NCBI GenBank assembly: GCA_032164245.1
Contig: JAVMKO010000003.1
Span: forward strand, 70,874,390 to 70,938,389
Direction of reading: 5' to 3'
Length of the DNA: 64,000 bases
Origin: Sternotherus odoratus
Lineage: Eukaryota > Chordata > Testudines > Kinosternidae
Shown here: positions 22,379 through 36,400 of the stretch, piece by piece
Layout: every line of letters starts with the position of its first letter
How positions within the stretch are numbered: position 1 is the stretch's first letter
The notes under the pieces: model-generated
Told to the model about the DNA's origin: nothing
Databases searched by the model: none
The model's input: the letters and a program-made list of their open reading frames with translations, nothing else
Position numbers and translations under genes: made by a program

Positions 22379-24026
22379 GTACTTTACACTGTGTTGTTTT
22401 AATTTATATATATTTCTCTCTGTGAGTAGGAGTAAAATATTGGTTTTGTTTATAGAGCATTTTAAAACTATGGTTGATTAATTTTCTTTCACACTGTTTT
22501 TAAAAATATCTTCATTCTGAGCTCAGCATCCACTTTTTTCTGGGTTTTTTTTCCTAATTTTTTTTGTTACTCTGACTGCATTTAATTCTCTTCTTATTTG
22601 ACATTTTTTCCATTAATTGCATTCCTATGTCTGCTGTTTCTTGGAAGTTCGATAACCTTTGTAGTACCTCCCTAAGAAGAATTGGGGTCTGTCACTGCTG
22701 TCAAAACTCAGAGCAGGGTGGTTTGCAGGCTGAACTTGCAAAATTAAAACTGGATGATAGAAATCCAGTTTACTACCAAAATCCATCTCTAGCTATTCAA
22801 ATTTTTTGAGGTTATTTAAAATCTTGTTATACTAATGGCTAAATAGTCTTTGATATAATAATATGAAAAGTTCATTGATGAGTCAGTGTCTAAGACTCAG
22901 GTATTTAAATTGTACTGTTTGCCTAAACTCCTGTAAAGGAAGCCTTGTGTACGTTCATTAGATGAATGAAGAGGTAAGTGGGTAACAAGTTATTTATTTC
23001 TTAGGGGTGTCTGTTCTAACATTGCAGATTAAGATTTCTTAAAATGTACTCTCAATAGTACTACTTAATACCCTTCTCCCACTCCCCCCCCCCCCCCGCT
23101 TAAAAAAGAAGAAACTAATAAAGATTTGTGAGGCAACAATCTATCTGATAGTTGGTACATGTTGGCAAATTTCAGCACATGTTTTTGGATTGTTTTCAAT
23201 ATAAAGTAATTGTGAAAACATTATCAGAAGATCAGTTGTACTTGCCAATGGAAGGTTTCCCACATCCACTACCCTGTGGCTGTTAGCACTTTCCAAATGG
23301 AAGTGCCAAATAAATTGAATGTACTGGCAGCAAAGTATATCCTCTTGAAATGCTGGACAGATGCTTTGGGCAGTCAAAGAGATTAATGATCTATCACAAG
23401 ATGATTGCATATTAAAATATGCACTTGTTATATAGAAAATTGGTGATCCTAATTGGAATCTGTTCATGAATTATATTGGCACATGAGGAGAAAAGACCAG
23501 GCTGATAATCAAAAAGGCCAGTGTGTCTAGAATTTTCACTTTGGCTCAAGAGGAAGGAGAATGTATGTGGTGTTTGTATATTGTGTTGTTATGTTGCCAT
23601 TCAGCTGTGCAAAACTATCATGACAATTTACCAACCCACTCAGTAAATCTAGTTGGCTGCTGAAGTATAAATCTTATTTGACACTCCGAGAAAGCACTGT
23701 TCACTGTAGGCAAAGGAATGACTATAATTTTGCAAAACTGTTGCATAATAATTTATTACATTTTCTAAAATAATACACTTCACTTTTTCATTAATAACAA
23801 AGGGTTTTTTTCCCCATCAAATTTGGAAAACAAAATAGAAGTGTTTAGAAAAGAAAAACGATAATGCTAGTTTCAAATTAATACAGTCATTCACTTTGGT
23901 TTCATAAAGAAATGGCATAATCAAAAACACGGTAACATGGATTTTTCACTTTTAATAAGGGTAACTGACAAAGCATCTGGTAAAAGCAACTTTCAGCTTA
24001 AAATAAACTAAAATCAATTTTTCAGG
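22379..24026. other. Intronic, nothing recognised
   Basis: Includes a C run at 23084-23098. The 108-residue minus frame at 23141-23467 shows no domain and I do not accept it as a gene. Confidence 0.5.
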
Positions 24027-25603
24027 TTTATTTGACAAGGCTCTCTGATGTATACTCTCATGGACACAAGAATCTTATATGAACAACAGCCTGATTACAA
24101 TATAACCTTGCTATTTTGTACATTTGACACAAATATATATACTTAAAAATATTAACTTAGTTGATTTTCTTATCTATGTACCACTAACTTCAGTGCTGAG
24201 TACTATATATTAGATGAATGTTGTATCCAACAAATTAATGAAACATTAAATATATGTGAACAGTAAATAAGACAGTGTGATCTGTTGGCTGATTTAATTA
24301 GCTCTGCCAGGAATGTATCAGATATGTTATTGAATAATGCACATTTCCAATTTTCATTAATTGGGAACAAATAAAGATATATGCTTTTTAAAGAAATAAA
24401 CTTACTGTGCATTGAAAAAAGTGTGGGTAAGAGACTTCCTCTAATGTATGTAGGTGATAAAGCTATTTTAAATTTGGAGTATATCAATATATGCATGAAA
24501 GTGTGTTTTCTTGTAGATCTATACTGCCAGTTTCTGAATTTACTGACACAAACAGTTGTAATATTTACTAAGAACATTAGTTAGTCTACAGCACCTTAGT
24601 TTACATTTTTTTTCAAAAATATTGCATTATAATGTTCCTGCAGATTATAAAATCACATTTCTAAAAAATCATTGCATAGATTTTCAGATGCACAGTTTGA
24701 TTGTTCATCTTTAATCTCAAATGTTTGGCTCTTTAGACATACAGTTTTTTAAAATAAATCCTTAAAAGATTACTCTTATCTAAAATATGTATTTTAATTT
24801 AATTATTATAGTATGAAAAGCTTGCCTCCCAAGTCTTCCTGTCCTTTCTGTCCATCCCTGTAACCTTTCCCGGTCGGCTCCCTGTTGAATTGAGCCCTTA
24901 AAGGGACAACACCCCCTTTTTTTGCAGATAGCTGGACAAATGAGGTTTTTTGTTGGTTTTTTTTTTTTTTTACTTCTATTTGATGAACTAGTTTTTAAGA
25001 GGTCCCTCCAGCGAAGCCAGTACCTTAGTAAGATATGAAATCCTTTTGTTATGCCTAAAATCTTGGGAAACATATCTTAAGTTAATGAAACTTCATAAAC
25101 ATGTCTATTGTTGTTATAACAAAGTAAATTAGTGTTCCCTTTTTCTAAAAGCAATCTCTTGAACATTGTTATGAACACAATAAATTTCTGAGACTAATTA
25201 ATTTAAAGTAATGTCTTTGTTTCAGTGAGTTAAATATGTAGTAATCTGGAATGATTACTTTATGAAGGCTTAAGAGTACATTTAAAATATAAAATCAACT
25301 TAGAAATATCGATTAAGAAAATGTAAAACAGAAGAGCTGCATCATGTATTACCATAATGTTTAATGTTGTATTCAGCAGGACAGCTGACTTGCCATTACT
25401 ACAAAGTTTTTGCAAATAAATCTGACAGACTTCCAAAAACACAGTTACTCTAAAGCTTCATTTTGAAACAAATTCTCCTACCCTATCGTCCTCATTTCCC
25501 CTTTGTTACAAATTATTTGTATGACCAGTCATAGGTGTCACATCATAGTCCAATTAAAATTGCCTGAAAGAGACAATATTAGGACAGCTAAGGTGGTATA
25601 CTA
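24027..25603 (-). other. COL10A1: COL10A1 3'UTR (end uncertain)
   Basis: AT-rich, unique-looking sequence following the TGA. The first plain AATAAA on the minus strand that I find is at 24032-24027, giving about 1.6 kb of 3'UTR. ATTAAA variants nearer the stop (for example near 24795 and 24710) could give a shorter UTR. The true cleavage site cannot be fixed from sequence alone. Confidence 0.4.
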
Positions 25604-27498
25604 TCAGATATGAGCAAACAAGAATCCCGAGAAAGAGGAGTGAACGTAATCAGAGGAATACAAGCCATTGGATTCTGCATTGGGTAGCTGCAACCAGACT
25701 TGATCGTTTTCCATGAGATCAATGACAGCACTTCCAGAAGCTTGATCAAGGTATCCTTTTTTGTACTCATCATAGGTGTACATGATTGGTGCGCCATTTT
25801 TGTAGAGTGCCACCCAAACATTTGTTCCCTTTACATGTACATGGTAAGAAAAATAGTAAAGTCCTGCTATCCTACATGTAAAGATTCCTGTTCTGGGGTC
25901 ATAATGTTGCTGTCTGTTGTACAAGATTTTATCAAATTTGATGGGCACAGTGGCACCAGGGTAGGCTTTGGAAAGAATGGCAGAGAAAGCTGACACTGGC
26001 ATTCCAGTTAGACCTTGGTTTACTCCTGCTTTCATAAGAGGTATTCCTGTGAGGCCTTGACTCTCACCTGCTTTTATATAACTGTCTGGCATCTGTGGGA
26101 GTATTGCTTGTCCAGGAGGACCAGGTGGACCTGGAGGGCCTGGTAACCCCGGCTCTCCATTATTGCCTCTTGGGCCTGGGAGCCCAGGTGGCCCCAGGGG
26201 TCCATTTAAGCCTTTTGTAGCAATGCCAGCTGGACCTGGTAATCCTGGTGCCCCTGGCTCCCCTTTAGTGCCTGGAAAACCTGGAATGCCTGGTGGCCCA
26301 ATTGGACCTCTTATACCAGGTATTCCAGAAGGTCCTCTTGGGCCTGGCTCACCATTAAATCCTGGTGCTCCTTTAAGTCCTGGTGCACCTATTGGACCAG
26401 GTAGGCCAGGTGGCCCTGCATGACCATTGTCCCCTTTTGGGCCTGGTAAACCTGGAGGCCCTTTTGGACCAGCAAGACCCTGCTCCCCTTGAAATCCTGG
26501 TTTCCCCTCTAATCCTGGTAGGCCTCTGTCACCCTTAGCTCCTGGGTATCCTGCAAGGCCTGTAAGGCCTGCTTCACCTTTAGGGCCAGGTAGGCCATTT
26601 TCACCTGGTATTCCTCTAAGTCCTTGAGGGCCCATATTTCCAGGTGGTCCAGATGGCCCTGGTTCTCCTGGAACTCCAGCTGGGCCTTCATCTCCTTTGA
26701 TTCCTGGAACTCCAGGAAGGCCTTCAGGTCCTCTATGCCCTTTCATCCCTGGCAAACCTGGCTTTCCAAACCCTGGAAGACCTGGGGATCCAGGCATGCC
26801 TGGGAGTCCAGGCAGTCCTTTTGCTCCAAGAATCCCTGGCAATCCTGGTGGTCCATTTGCTCCAGGCCTTCCAATTCCTGCTTTTCCAGGTTCCCCAGGA
26901 AGACCTTGGGAACCTGGGATGCCTGCTGGTCCTGGTGCACCTGGTAAACCCCGATCACCCTTCACACCCGGCTGACCTGGAAACCCATTTTCACCAGGCT
27001 TCCCTATCCCAGCAAGTCCAGGCGGTCCTAGAGGACCCTGGGGGCCAGGGAGCCCTCTGTCACCTGGGCGACCTGGAACTCCATATCCATTTTCTCCCTT
27101 TTGTCCATTTATACCAGGAATACCTGCCTCACCCTTTTCTCCAGGGACGCCCCGTGGCCCTTGGGCTCCTGGTGGCCCTTGTTCTCCTGTCTTGCCAGCA
27201 ACGGAAATTCCAGCAGGACCAGGAATTCCAGGAGGCCCCTGTGGCCCTCTTGATCCTGGGAGACCAGCAGGTCCAATATCTCCTTTTTCACCATTTAATC
27301 CTCTCTCCCCTGGTTTTCCTGGTAAACCTGGTACGCCTGGCTTTCCAACAGCAGAAAATCCGGGTGGACCTGGTGGCCCTGGTGGCCCTTGAGGACCTGG
27401 ACTTCCATAGCCTGGTGGCCCTGCTGGGCCTGGTTGTCCTCTTGGGCCAGCAGGACCTGGTAGACCAGGAGGTCCTTGTTCTCCCCTTCCCTGTAAAC
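25604..27498 (-). CDS. COL10A1: COL10A1 exon 3, coding part (triple helix and NC1)
   Basis: 1895 coding bases including TGA at 25604-25606. The minus-strand acceptor is CTTAG ending at 27499; exon 2 supplies G and exon 3 GT to complete the Gly codon. The open frame extends upstream to 27556, but that part is intron. On the opposite strand the Gly-rich repeats produce long Pro/Gly-rich open frames, which are shadows. Confidence 0.98.
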
Positions 27499-30400
27499 CT
27501 AAGAGACACAATACAATAATTAGTGCAGTGGAAGAGGGTTCATAGCTTGTCAGCATTTTTGGCTGACGCTTAGAGAGATGAAAATACTAATTAGTATAAC
27601 ATCTTCAAAGATCAGTGTCTTTAAATTACTGCAAGTTCTAGTGGTTAGAGCAGAGAACTGTGGATAAGACTGCTAGGTTCTATCCCCTGCAGAACCGATG
27701 ATTTGGTGTGAACTTGGGCAAGTCGCGTAAAGTCTCTGTACTTCAGTTGACCCATCTATAAAAGAAGCATAAAATACCTAAGGCACAGTAGTATAGCGTC
27801 TAGGTAAATATTTACCTAACATTCCCATTTTCCTCTTTCACCAATTGTCGACTATAGTGATCAGCACTGAAATAAATATATCATTCCTTTCCTCACTGGA
27901 ATGCTCGCTCATTAGGCTTTACAGCTAACATTGCAATGAGATGAATGGGAGGAAGGCACATGGGAGTTTCCTAGTGAGTCTTTGTTTCAGCCTATCTATT
28001 TGCAGATTCAGGAAGACTTCCACAATGGTTTTAATTTGGAAGTTTATCTCCCCAGCTGCATGGGCTAAAAATATATTCATTCATTCGTTTTTTTTAAAAT
28101 GAAAGCTTAAATTAGCACTGACCCCCCGACTTGGTAAGGCAACTCCCATCTTTTCATGTACTGTGTATTTATACCTACCTACTGTATTTTTTTCACTCCA
28201 TGCATCTGATGAGGTGGGGTTTAGCCCACGAAAGCTTATGCCCAAATAAATTTTAGTCTCTAAGGTGCCACAAGGACTCCTCATTGTTCTTGCTAATGCA
28301 GATGAACTTAGTCACTGCTCTGAAACTTGTAGTTGGTTGAGTCACTGTGTGCTGAAGAAAACAATTTTGTGGTGGAATAAATGAAACTAATTGTGTTTAA
28401 GAAGAATTTATAAATTGCATATGAAGGCTGAGTTTGCTCTTTGCAAGGATCATCATCATCCAATGAAAAAAATATTCCTTTTCTTTAAAGATTTTGATAG
28501 TTTCCACTTAATAAAATCAGGTAGGCATAGGAGGGGAGAATATTTTAATTTTTACAATATTGCAAATATATATTTTAATAAAACCACTGTCTTGTCTGTG
28601 GGCAATTCTTATATAAAATCTGATTAAGTTATCTAATATAAATGAAACTCAGATGAGGAATAAGTAATGATCTTATTTCTACACCGATCTTGATTTCATT
28701 CAAACAATAGACCATCTTTTTCCAAATAGTCTACTGTACTTTAATATCAAGGATATTGATTTGAAATTTTGAAATTTGTAGTACTAGGTTATGATATTAA
28801 ATGAATTCAATAAATTAGTGGGGTCTACTCAATCTGTATATATCAAAATGTGCAAAATTAAAGAAGCTTCCTAATGCCTTAATAGCTGTCATATCAATGA
28901 TTTTACTAAAACGACAGCTATTAAGATTTCACCTTTCCCTCCCCGTCTGCAAGACTGAATCATGGTTTTGTTTCTTAGTAACTAAATCACATAGCATGTC
29001 TCTAGATAACATAATTTATGTGTAGTGATCAGTTTCACTTTATACACAGTTGGGCAAATGATGGCCATTAATTTCACCAGTGAGATAATGTGGGTGAGAT
29101 AATCTCTTTCTGTTGGTGAGCAAGACAAGCTTTCAAGCTACACAGAGCTTTTCTTCAGATCTAAGGGTACGTCTAGAGTACAAAATTAGGTCGAATTTAT
29201 AGAAGTTGATTTTTCACAAGAGATTTTATACAGTCAATTGTGTGTACACCCACTAAGCGCATTAAGTCAGTGGAGAGCATCCACAATACCGTGGCTAGCA
29301 TCGACTCTCGGAGCGGTGCACTGTGTGGCTATCCCATAGTCCCTGCAGTCTCCACTGCCCATGGTTGGCATTTTTTTTTTAACGGAATTCTGCCTGCACA
29401 GATTCTTCTCCCCACACTGCGATCAGATCTAGTACCTCCCGTTCAGTCTATGCTGGAGCTCTTCTGTGATTCTGGGACTGCAGGAAATTGAATTCAAAAG
29501 TTCCTGGGGTTTTTCCTGACTACCTGGCTAGTGCATCTGAGTTGAAAGCGCTGTCCAGAGCAGTCACAATGGAGCATTTTGGGATACCTCCCGGAGGCCA
29601 GTATCATCAAATTGCATCAACAGTACCCCAAATTCGAACCAGCAGGTCGATTTTACTGCTACTCCCCTTGCCAGGGAGGAGTACAGAAACTGATTTTAAA
29701 AGCCCTTTAAGTTGACAAAATGGGGTTGGTTGTGTGGACAGATTTAGTTTTAATTTGACATAATGTAGCTAAATTCGACATAATCAGGTACTGTAAACCA
29801 GTCCTAAGAGTACGTACGCTATAATTCAACACTAGTGGCTGGCAAGTTTTATAGCTCCATGACCAGGGCCAGCCATGGGTGTTTAATTGCAGGGTAGATA
29901 TCTCCAAAGTGTTGCAGATTGTTTAGCATAAGTAGTTAACACATATTCCAACAGACCATTCAAGGGAAGTGTCCCATTAACACCTCTGCAGTTGCAGGAC
30001 AAAAAAGGGAAGTGAGTGGGTTACAAATTGTAATAAGCCATAAATCCAATGTCTTTATTAAGACTAGGATTTTTTAGTGTTTAGCAAACTTATGAATTTA
30101 GGCTCTGAGGCTCGTCTCTTGAAGTTGTTGAGCTGGTTTCCTTTGAGGATGAAGGCTGAGAGGTCAGCTACAGAGTGATTGTTTTGTGAGAAGTTCCCCC
30201 CCCCCCCCAGTGATGTGACGTGGGTATTTTTTCTTTTCTCATTTTTCTGTGTAAATTCATCCGAGAGCATAATGATTGTTTCGTTTCTGCCACATAGTTG
30301 TTATGGGGGAATGTAATGCTCCAGATGGAGTATATCACATGTTGTGATAGGCATGCGTGGGACCCATGGATCTTGAAAGGTGTTTGGGGCAGGAGGTTGA

Positions 30401-33400
30401 TGATCATAGCAGTGGAGTTCTGACAGGGTCTAGTGCTAGCTTGAGGTGGTGTGCCCTGGTCTGTGGGGAGCTTGCTTCTGATGATGAGCATGGAAAGGTT
30501 GGGGAGTTGTTTTGAAGGGGGAAAAACCCTCAAACCACACACTCCTACTTGCTACCTACCATCCCACACTGGAACTTGTATGGAGTATCATTAAACAGTT
30601 AAAAAACATACTTGATGGGGACCACATCCTGAAAGAAACCTTTCCTGAATCCCCTCCTCTGGCCTTCAGACACCTTGTCTCTCCACTATCCTAGACCAAC
30701 ACAGCTACAACAACACTGCAAATGTTAATGTCACTGCATTCTCATGCATCATGTAGCATTGCTTTTCTTTATTTTAGTTCCTTAGTATTAGCTTTTCTAC
30801 AGAAAATGCTTTGGTGTATAAGAATAAGGCAGCAGATGGAGCCACTCCATCATGTGTCAGATATAAATATAGAAATAGAGTTGTGTGCTTAACTGTTGAT
30901 TCCTCCAGGTGCTGTTTGGGAAATTGCAGAATCCTATCGGACTTGAGATGCTGATTTTTGTGGAATACCTATAGCACTAGAAATAATATTAATGTCAAGA
31001 GGATACCTTGATAAGAAACCCCACAGTTTGCATGAATATGCCATACTCTTCAGCGGATGGATCTGTAAATACAGAATACTGCTTTATGGCAAAAGTTGTT
31101 ATGAATAGTTAAGGAAAGTGTGCTGGTAGAATAATAAAGTCCACTGAGCGGAGCAGGAAGGACCTGTCACCTGGGTGAGAATGCTAACGTTTGATGTGGG
31201 AAATGCTGCTGGATGGTGCATGTTTGAAGTGATCGATAGAAAAAAGTCTGAGTTCCAATGTGACACACGATATTTTCTGTTCGACAATGGTGGTTTCACA
31301 ATAGCTATAAACCAAATGCAGCTTAACTTTCAGCCTCTTAAGTTTGTCTGTGGGTAAACTTTACCTGGGATCTGTGTGATGATGCAGTATTGCAGTCTTC
31401 TAGAATAAACTGCTGCACAGTATCATGACAAACTGTGACACACGTTATAAATTTGTCCGGAATAAAGAGTGTACGGTGTCGGACTAGCAAAAACTAAAGA
31501 AGTTGGTGAAAATTTTATGTGCCAAGAATAAGAAACCAGAGGGGAAAGCACTATACTATTTAGAAGACATTTTGTGCTAGTTTGTATATAATTGTTTTCT
31601 CTTATTTAGTACAGTAATGTGAAGTGACGGCATTCAACACTGCTTAGTTTTGAAATAAAATCCTCATTCCAGTGCACAACTGGGGCACCTAAAAATATAG
31701 ATGGTAAAGTATGAATCCTGTTGGCAGAACAATATATAACTGGATATTGCTAGTGAATGAATAGCCAGATGGTTACCCTAGTTATATTACTGTTAAGGGG
31801 TACACTTTTTTCCCCCCAAGAATTTGACCAGCAGCATCCATTGACATAAATGAAAGTCACATAGCTATAGCCTGCAGCGCTCTTGTAACATTTACATATA
31901 ACTTTACAGCTGAATTCTGTTGGGGCTTCTTTGCTGATGTTACTCATCTGTACATCTATAATGTAATCATGAGTGACATCAGGAACTTGATTACTAGTTC
32001 TCATTCATATAACATGCATCTGCGTAGCTGTAATTGTGGACTGAGAAAAGAGTAAGAAAAGGTTATCAGCAACTTTCTGGAGCTACTTAGCAGCCTTCAA
32101 GAATTGTTCTCAGACTCTTTACTATTCCTAATGATGCGTATTTCTAGAGTACACAACAGGCTTTTGTCTGTTTTCTTTCACCCATTCTTTTGTGACCAAA
32201 GCCAGAAATTTAATTTTTGTTGGCTCTTTACATAGATTTGTTTTCCTATCTTGACAAACTGTTGCCCTTCTATTCTATCCTTCTCCAATCCGGCTAGAAT
32301 AACTAGTCTTTTGAGGTCATGAGATCATTTTAATCACTGGATGTTGTATACCTCAAGCGTAACTGTTTTGATGGGTGCTTGATGTATTAAATGTGAATCC
32401 TAATTAGTGGTAGATTTTTTTTTTTTCCATTTCCCAATTTTGGCTTCCTTCCAGTCGACTTATTCATTATTTGGAACCTTTAGACCAGGGGTCTCAAACT
32501 CAAATGACCACGAGGGCCGCATGAGGACTAGTGCACTGGCTCGAGGGCCGCACCACTGACACACACACACACCCTCGCTGCCCCGGCTGTGCCCCCACTC
32601 CACCCCTTCCATGAGGACTAGTGCACTGGCCCGAGGGCCGCACCACTGACACACACCCCGCCCTTGCTGCCCCGGCTCCGCTCCCACTCCACCCCTTCCA
32701 AGAGGTCCCACCCCTGCCCCACCTCCTCCTCTGAGCACGCAGCTCCCCATTCCCTCCTGGAAAGCACTAGGCACCACCAACAGCTGTTTGGCAAACAAAG
32801 CAAGAGCAATCTAGGAAGTCCAGAGCTAGAAACACACGCGGCCCAGCCAGGCAGCAGAGAAGCCTCCACTTCTGGCCCCTCCGTCCTGCAAACTGCTATG
32901 GGGGGACCGGGGGGGGGGGCGCGCCAGGAAGCTTGGCGGGCCGCAGGGAAGGGCTTTGCGGGCCGCATGTGGCCCCCGGACCGCATGTTTGAGACCCCTG
33001 CTTTAGACCTCTGCATAACACACTCTTAACCAGAAAGTTCAGAAAAACTGAATTATTTTTCTTCTCTAAAAATATATGGCTATACTTATTTGTAAGAGTC
33101 ATGTAGGGAGAAGAAAAATCTGGTCTATGTACAGTGTTTTTGGTATTCACTGGGCTTTGCCTTCATGTGCTGCCAGGAAAATAGTTTTAGCTGCCAAATG
33201 TAAAAGTACAATTTCTGCTTCTGCATAATTACAGTGTAGTCCTGAAAATATCATATTAGTTTGTCCATGTTACCACCTCATCATTCATTAACTTAATTAA
33301 AAGTAGGCTAATGTGTTAAATCCTACAGATAGAAATCAATCTCATTACTGCATGCAGCAAAAATATTATAAACTGACACAAGTGTTGGTCTCCACTGGGA

Positions 33401-36400
33401 TGAGGTACTTGGAACCTGTCACTGTGCAAGCAAACTGGAATGTACATTTTTAACTTCCCGATGCAGTTCTAGCGTGCTGCTGGTGCTTTCGGGATTGCTT
33501 ACTACTGAACTATGATATCTAGTAGGGTACAGTGGTAGCTTTGTGTTTTGGAACATAATCAAGTGATAACTGAAGAACAGTTCTAAGAAGAACTACATGA
33601 CATGGAAAAATCAGGAAGACTTAAGCCCTACATAAATAAGAAATAACCTTCCATGTAAGTTACGTATGCGGTGATTTTTTTAAATGTTTACAGTTTCTTT
33701 TAATCATGGGTTAAACACAGATGGGGCCAGTGGATACAGCATACTGACTTATTTAATGTGAATTCGATACATGACAAGTATGCCACCCATGAGTTTCGTT
33801 ACAGTAATTAAATCCTGCGTTAGGAAAGAGCATGCAAGACAAATGCAGTGTAAAGTTTAGTCTTTTAGACTGCTCTATTGTGGTAGGCCACCTGGCAAAA
33901 AAAAAAATTAATTATCCTAACAGTATTTCTAATCTATTGATCAATAAGATATTTGCCAGGCCTGCTCGTATCACAGTTTTAATTGGTTAGTTCTATCTTT
34001 TCTCTTCTCTAAATCTTAAAATATGCAAGTGGCTTGAGAGATTAGGAGATAAAGTGCCTTTCCATTATAGGTCATCTGGACCAACTGGGGCCAGATTCCT
34101 CACTAATGGCTTCTATGATCTATTTGTGGTTATGGCCTAGCTTCTAGTGGATGTGTCCACATTGAAAACACACTTACCTTGTTAAGCAATAGCCTCAGCA
34201 TAGGGGTTATGGAGAGTGAATTATCTTTTCACCTATAAAGATGTTCCTTCAAGATTAATGTTTAGGACACATTGGTGGAACAGAAAGGGGGAAGCACACC
34301 TTGTTGCTGCCCATGCTCTGTGTGTTCTGTGAATAAGGCTGTTAATCTGCACCCTTCATGATTAGTACATTAATTAAAACCTGCGAGAAGGTGTGTTTTT
34401 TTGTTTGTGGTTTTTTTTTTAAGTAACCATAGAAATTTGAGGATCATTGCTCATTGATTCATTGCTACTCTAAGTTAGTATTTATATTACTTTTGGTTTA
34501 GAGATTCCATAATTGTAGCCATTTTGGATTTTTGTTCTAAAGATTAACAACCTCTCAAGTAGCGTGCATCTTAAATTCTCTAAAACAGAGTAAGCAGAGT
34601 GAGGTTGAGCATCATAAGCTTAATTTGGAACTTCATATTCTTTCAGTTTTACTTCTGGGTCTCCCCTCTTTGTAGGGAATCTAACTGTAAGGGACACCCA
34701 AGCTGCTGTTCTTTTCTCCTCTCCACCCATACTTTGAAACTCATATCTTGTTGTCTTCCTTTCATGTGTTCAGTTTACAAATTTTGCTGTGACTGCAGCT
34801 TCTAACAGTGGCCTTCTGTTGCACAGAATTTGTTGCGTGCGGTCCCCCCAACTCTCCTTCGTGATTCTGCTGGGAAAATGGGGTTAGGGAGCAGGGGTTT
34901 GCCCGCCACCAACCTTCTGCCCGGCACTGCAGCTGGGGAACTTGGTCAGAGCTCAGGGGCTTCCCTTCCCACCTGACTCTCCTGCCGGGGAGCGGGGTTG
35001 GGGCACAAGGCTTATTCCGCCCACCCAGAGCTCCTGTTGGGGTGCTGGGACCGCCTCAATTGGCTGGGGCCCCTGGGCACTGGACCCATTGGCTAATCTT
35101 TCCTGATCGGGACCCTTTAGAATTATGCAAATTCTTCATAACCAGATGAGTGAAAAACTGAGGCCAAAGAATAAAATATGAACTGTTGTTAGTATGGGAG
35201 TTTTATGCAGTTACGTAGAGTGCCAAAGCAGAATACCTGAGGCACAGCAACATACACAGTTTAAAATATTGCTGTTGCATTTAAAATAATTTCAAAGAAA
35301 GCCTTAATAAAAATAATTGAAACTTTCTTAAAGTAATATATATTGCGTTCAAATTGTTGTTGTGCAATCACAGGGGAAAGAATTAGAAGTAAACCTTCCC
35401 TCTAATTACATGAATTCTACTTTTAAATGCAGTAGACTTCAAAAGAGTAAATAAGGTATATAAAGAGGGCAGTTTGGCAGCATGTACTATGTGATTCTGG
35501 CCATGTCTGCTCTCCAAATGACTCTGTAATTCAAGGAGGTGAAATGTATACTCTATCTTAAGAGCTGAGCCAAGTGAATTTAATTCCCATAAAGGGTCCA
35601 TACTCAGTTCACAGTGCTATGCTTTCATACCGTGAAATCACTTTGGTTCTGTTCTAGTTCTCCTTTATTTGTATGTTAAATGAAATAGACCCTTGTCTTC
35701 ATTTAACACTCAGAGATTGCTCTCCACACCCCTTAGTGGAATGTTACTTGGTTTGCTGATGTGAATTGGAACATATGATTTTTCCACCTCCCACTCCTCA
35801 AAAGGGCTATGCTAAGTGATAGTTTACTTGGGAGCATTGCCGTTCCCAGTAACAAATTCAGGTCAGTAAGTTCTGTTCAAATCCTTAGGAATGATAGACA
35901 CATGTAACTAAAAATTGGTTAAGTGCATCCTCTATGGAAAGGCAAGGGATTTGTTGCCTTAAGCACAGTGTTTAAAAAAATCAGCATTTTGCCAGCAGAT
36001 ATCATTGAAGTATCTCACTTCTCCTACTCCAAGTATAGTATAGGGGAGGAAATTGGGGTAACTATATGGCATCTGTTGGCGATTGTTGACTTTTTGAATG
36101 GTGACCAAATTACATTTCCAGTGATGCTCAATGCATTGGCTGCATTTAGCTCTTATTATTGACATGCCAGTGGAATCCTACCACCCAGGGCTTAAATTTA
36201 ACCAGTGCCATCTGGAGCATAGCTCTGATGAATATTTTCAAACCCGCAAAAGCCTTGGTGCATCCCACAGGGCTGTTGGGGCTCCAAGAAATGCTCTGTG
36301 AGAATTTAAGCCCTGTTAGCCTCTCACAAAATGTAGCTGCAAATGGCAACACAGTGGTTAAAGGAGGAGGCATGTTTGTGGATCCAAGAAGGTTGATATA

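Noticed and set aside
23141..23467. 108-residue minus-strand frame
   Set aside because: No recognisable domain, no splice or promoter context; within chance expectation for the intron length.
26163..27519. Plus-strand Pro/Gly- or Leu-rich frames antisense to COL10A1
   Set aside because: They are mirror images of the Gly-X-Y codons; no start context, domain or splice signals.
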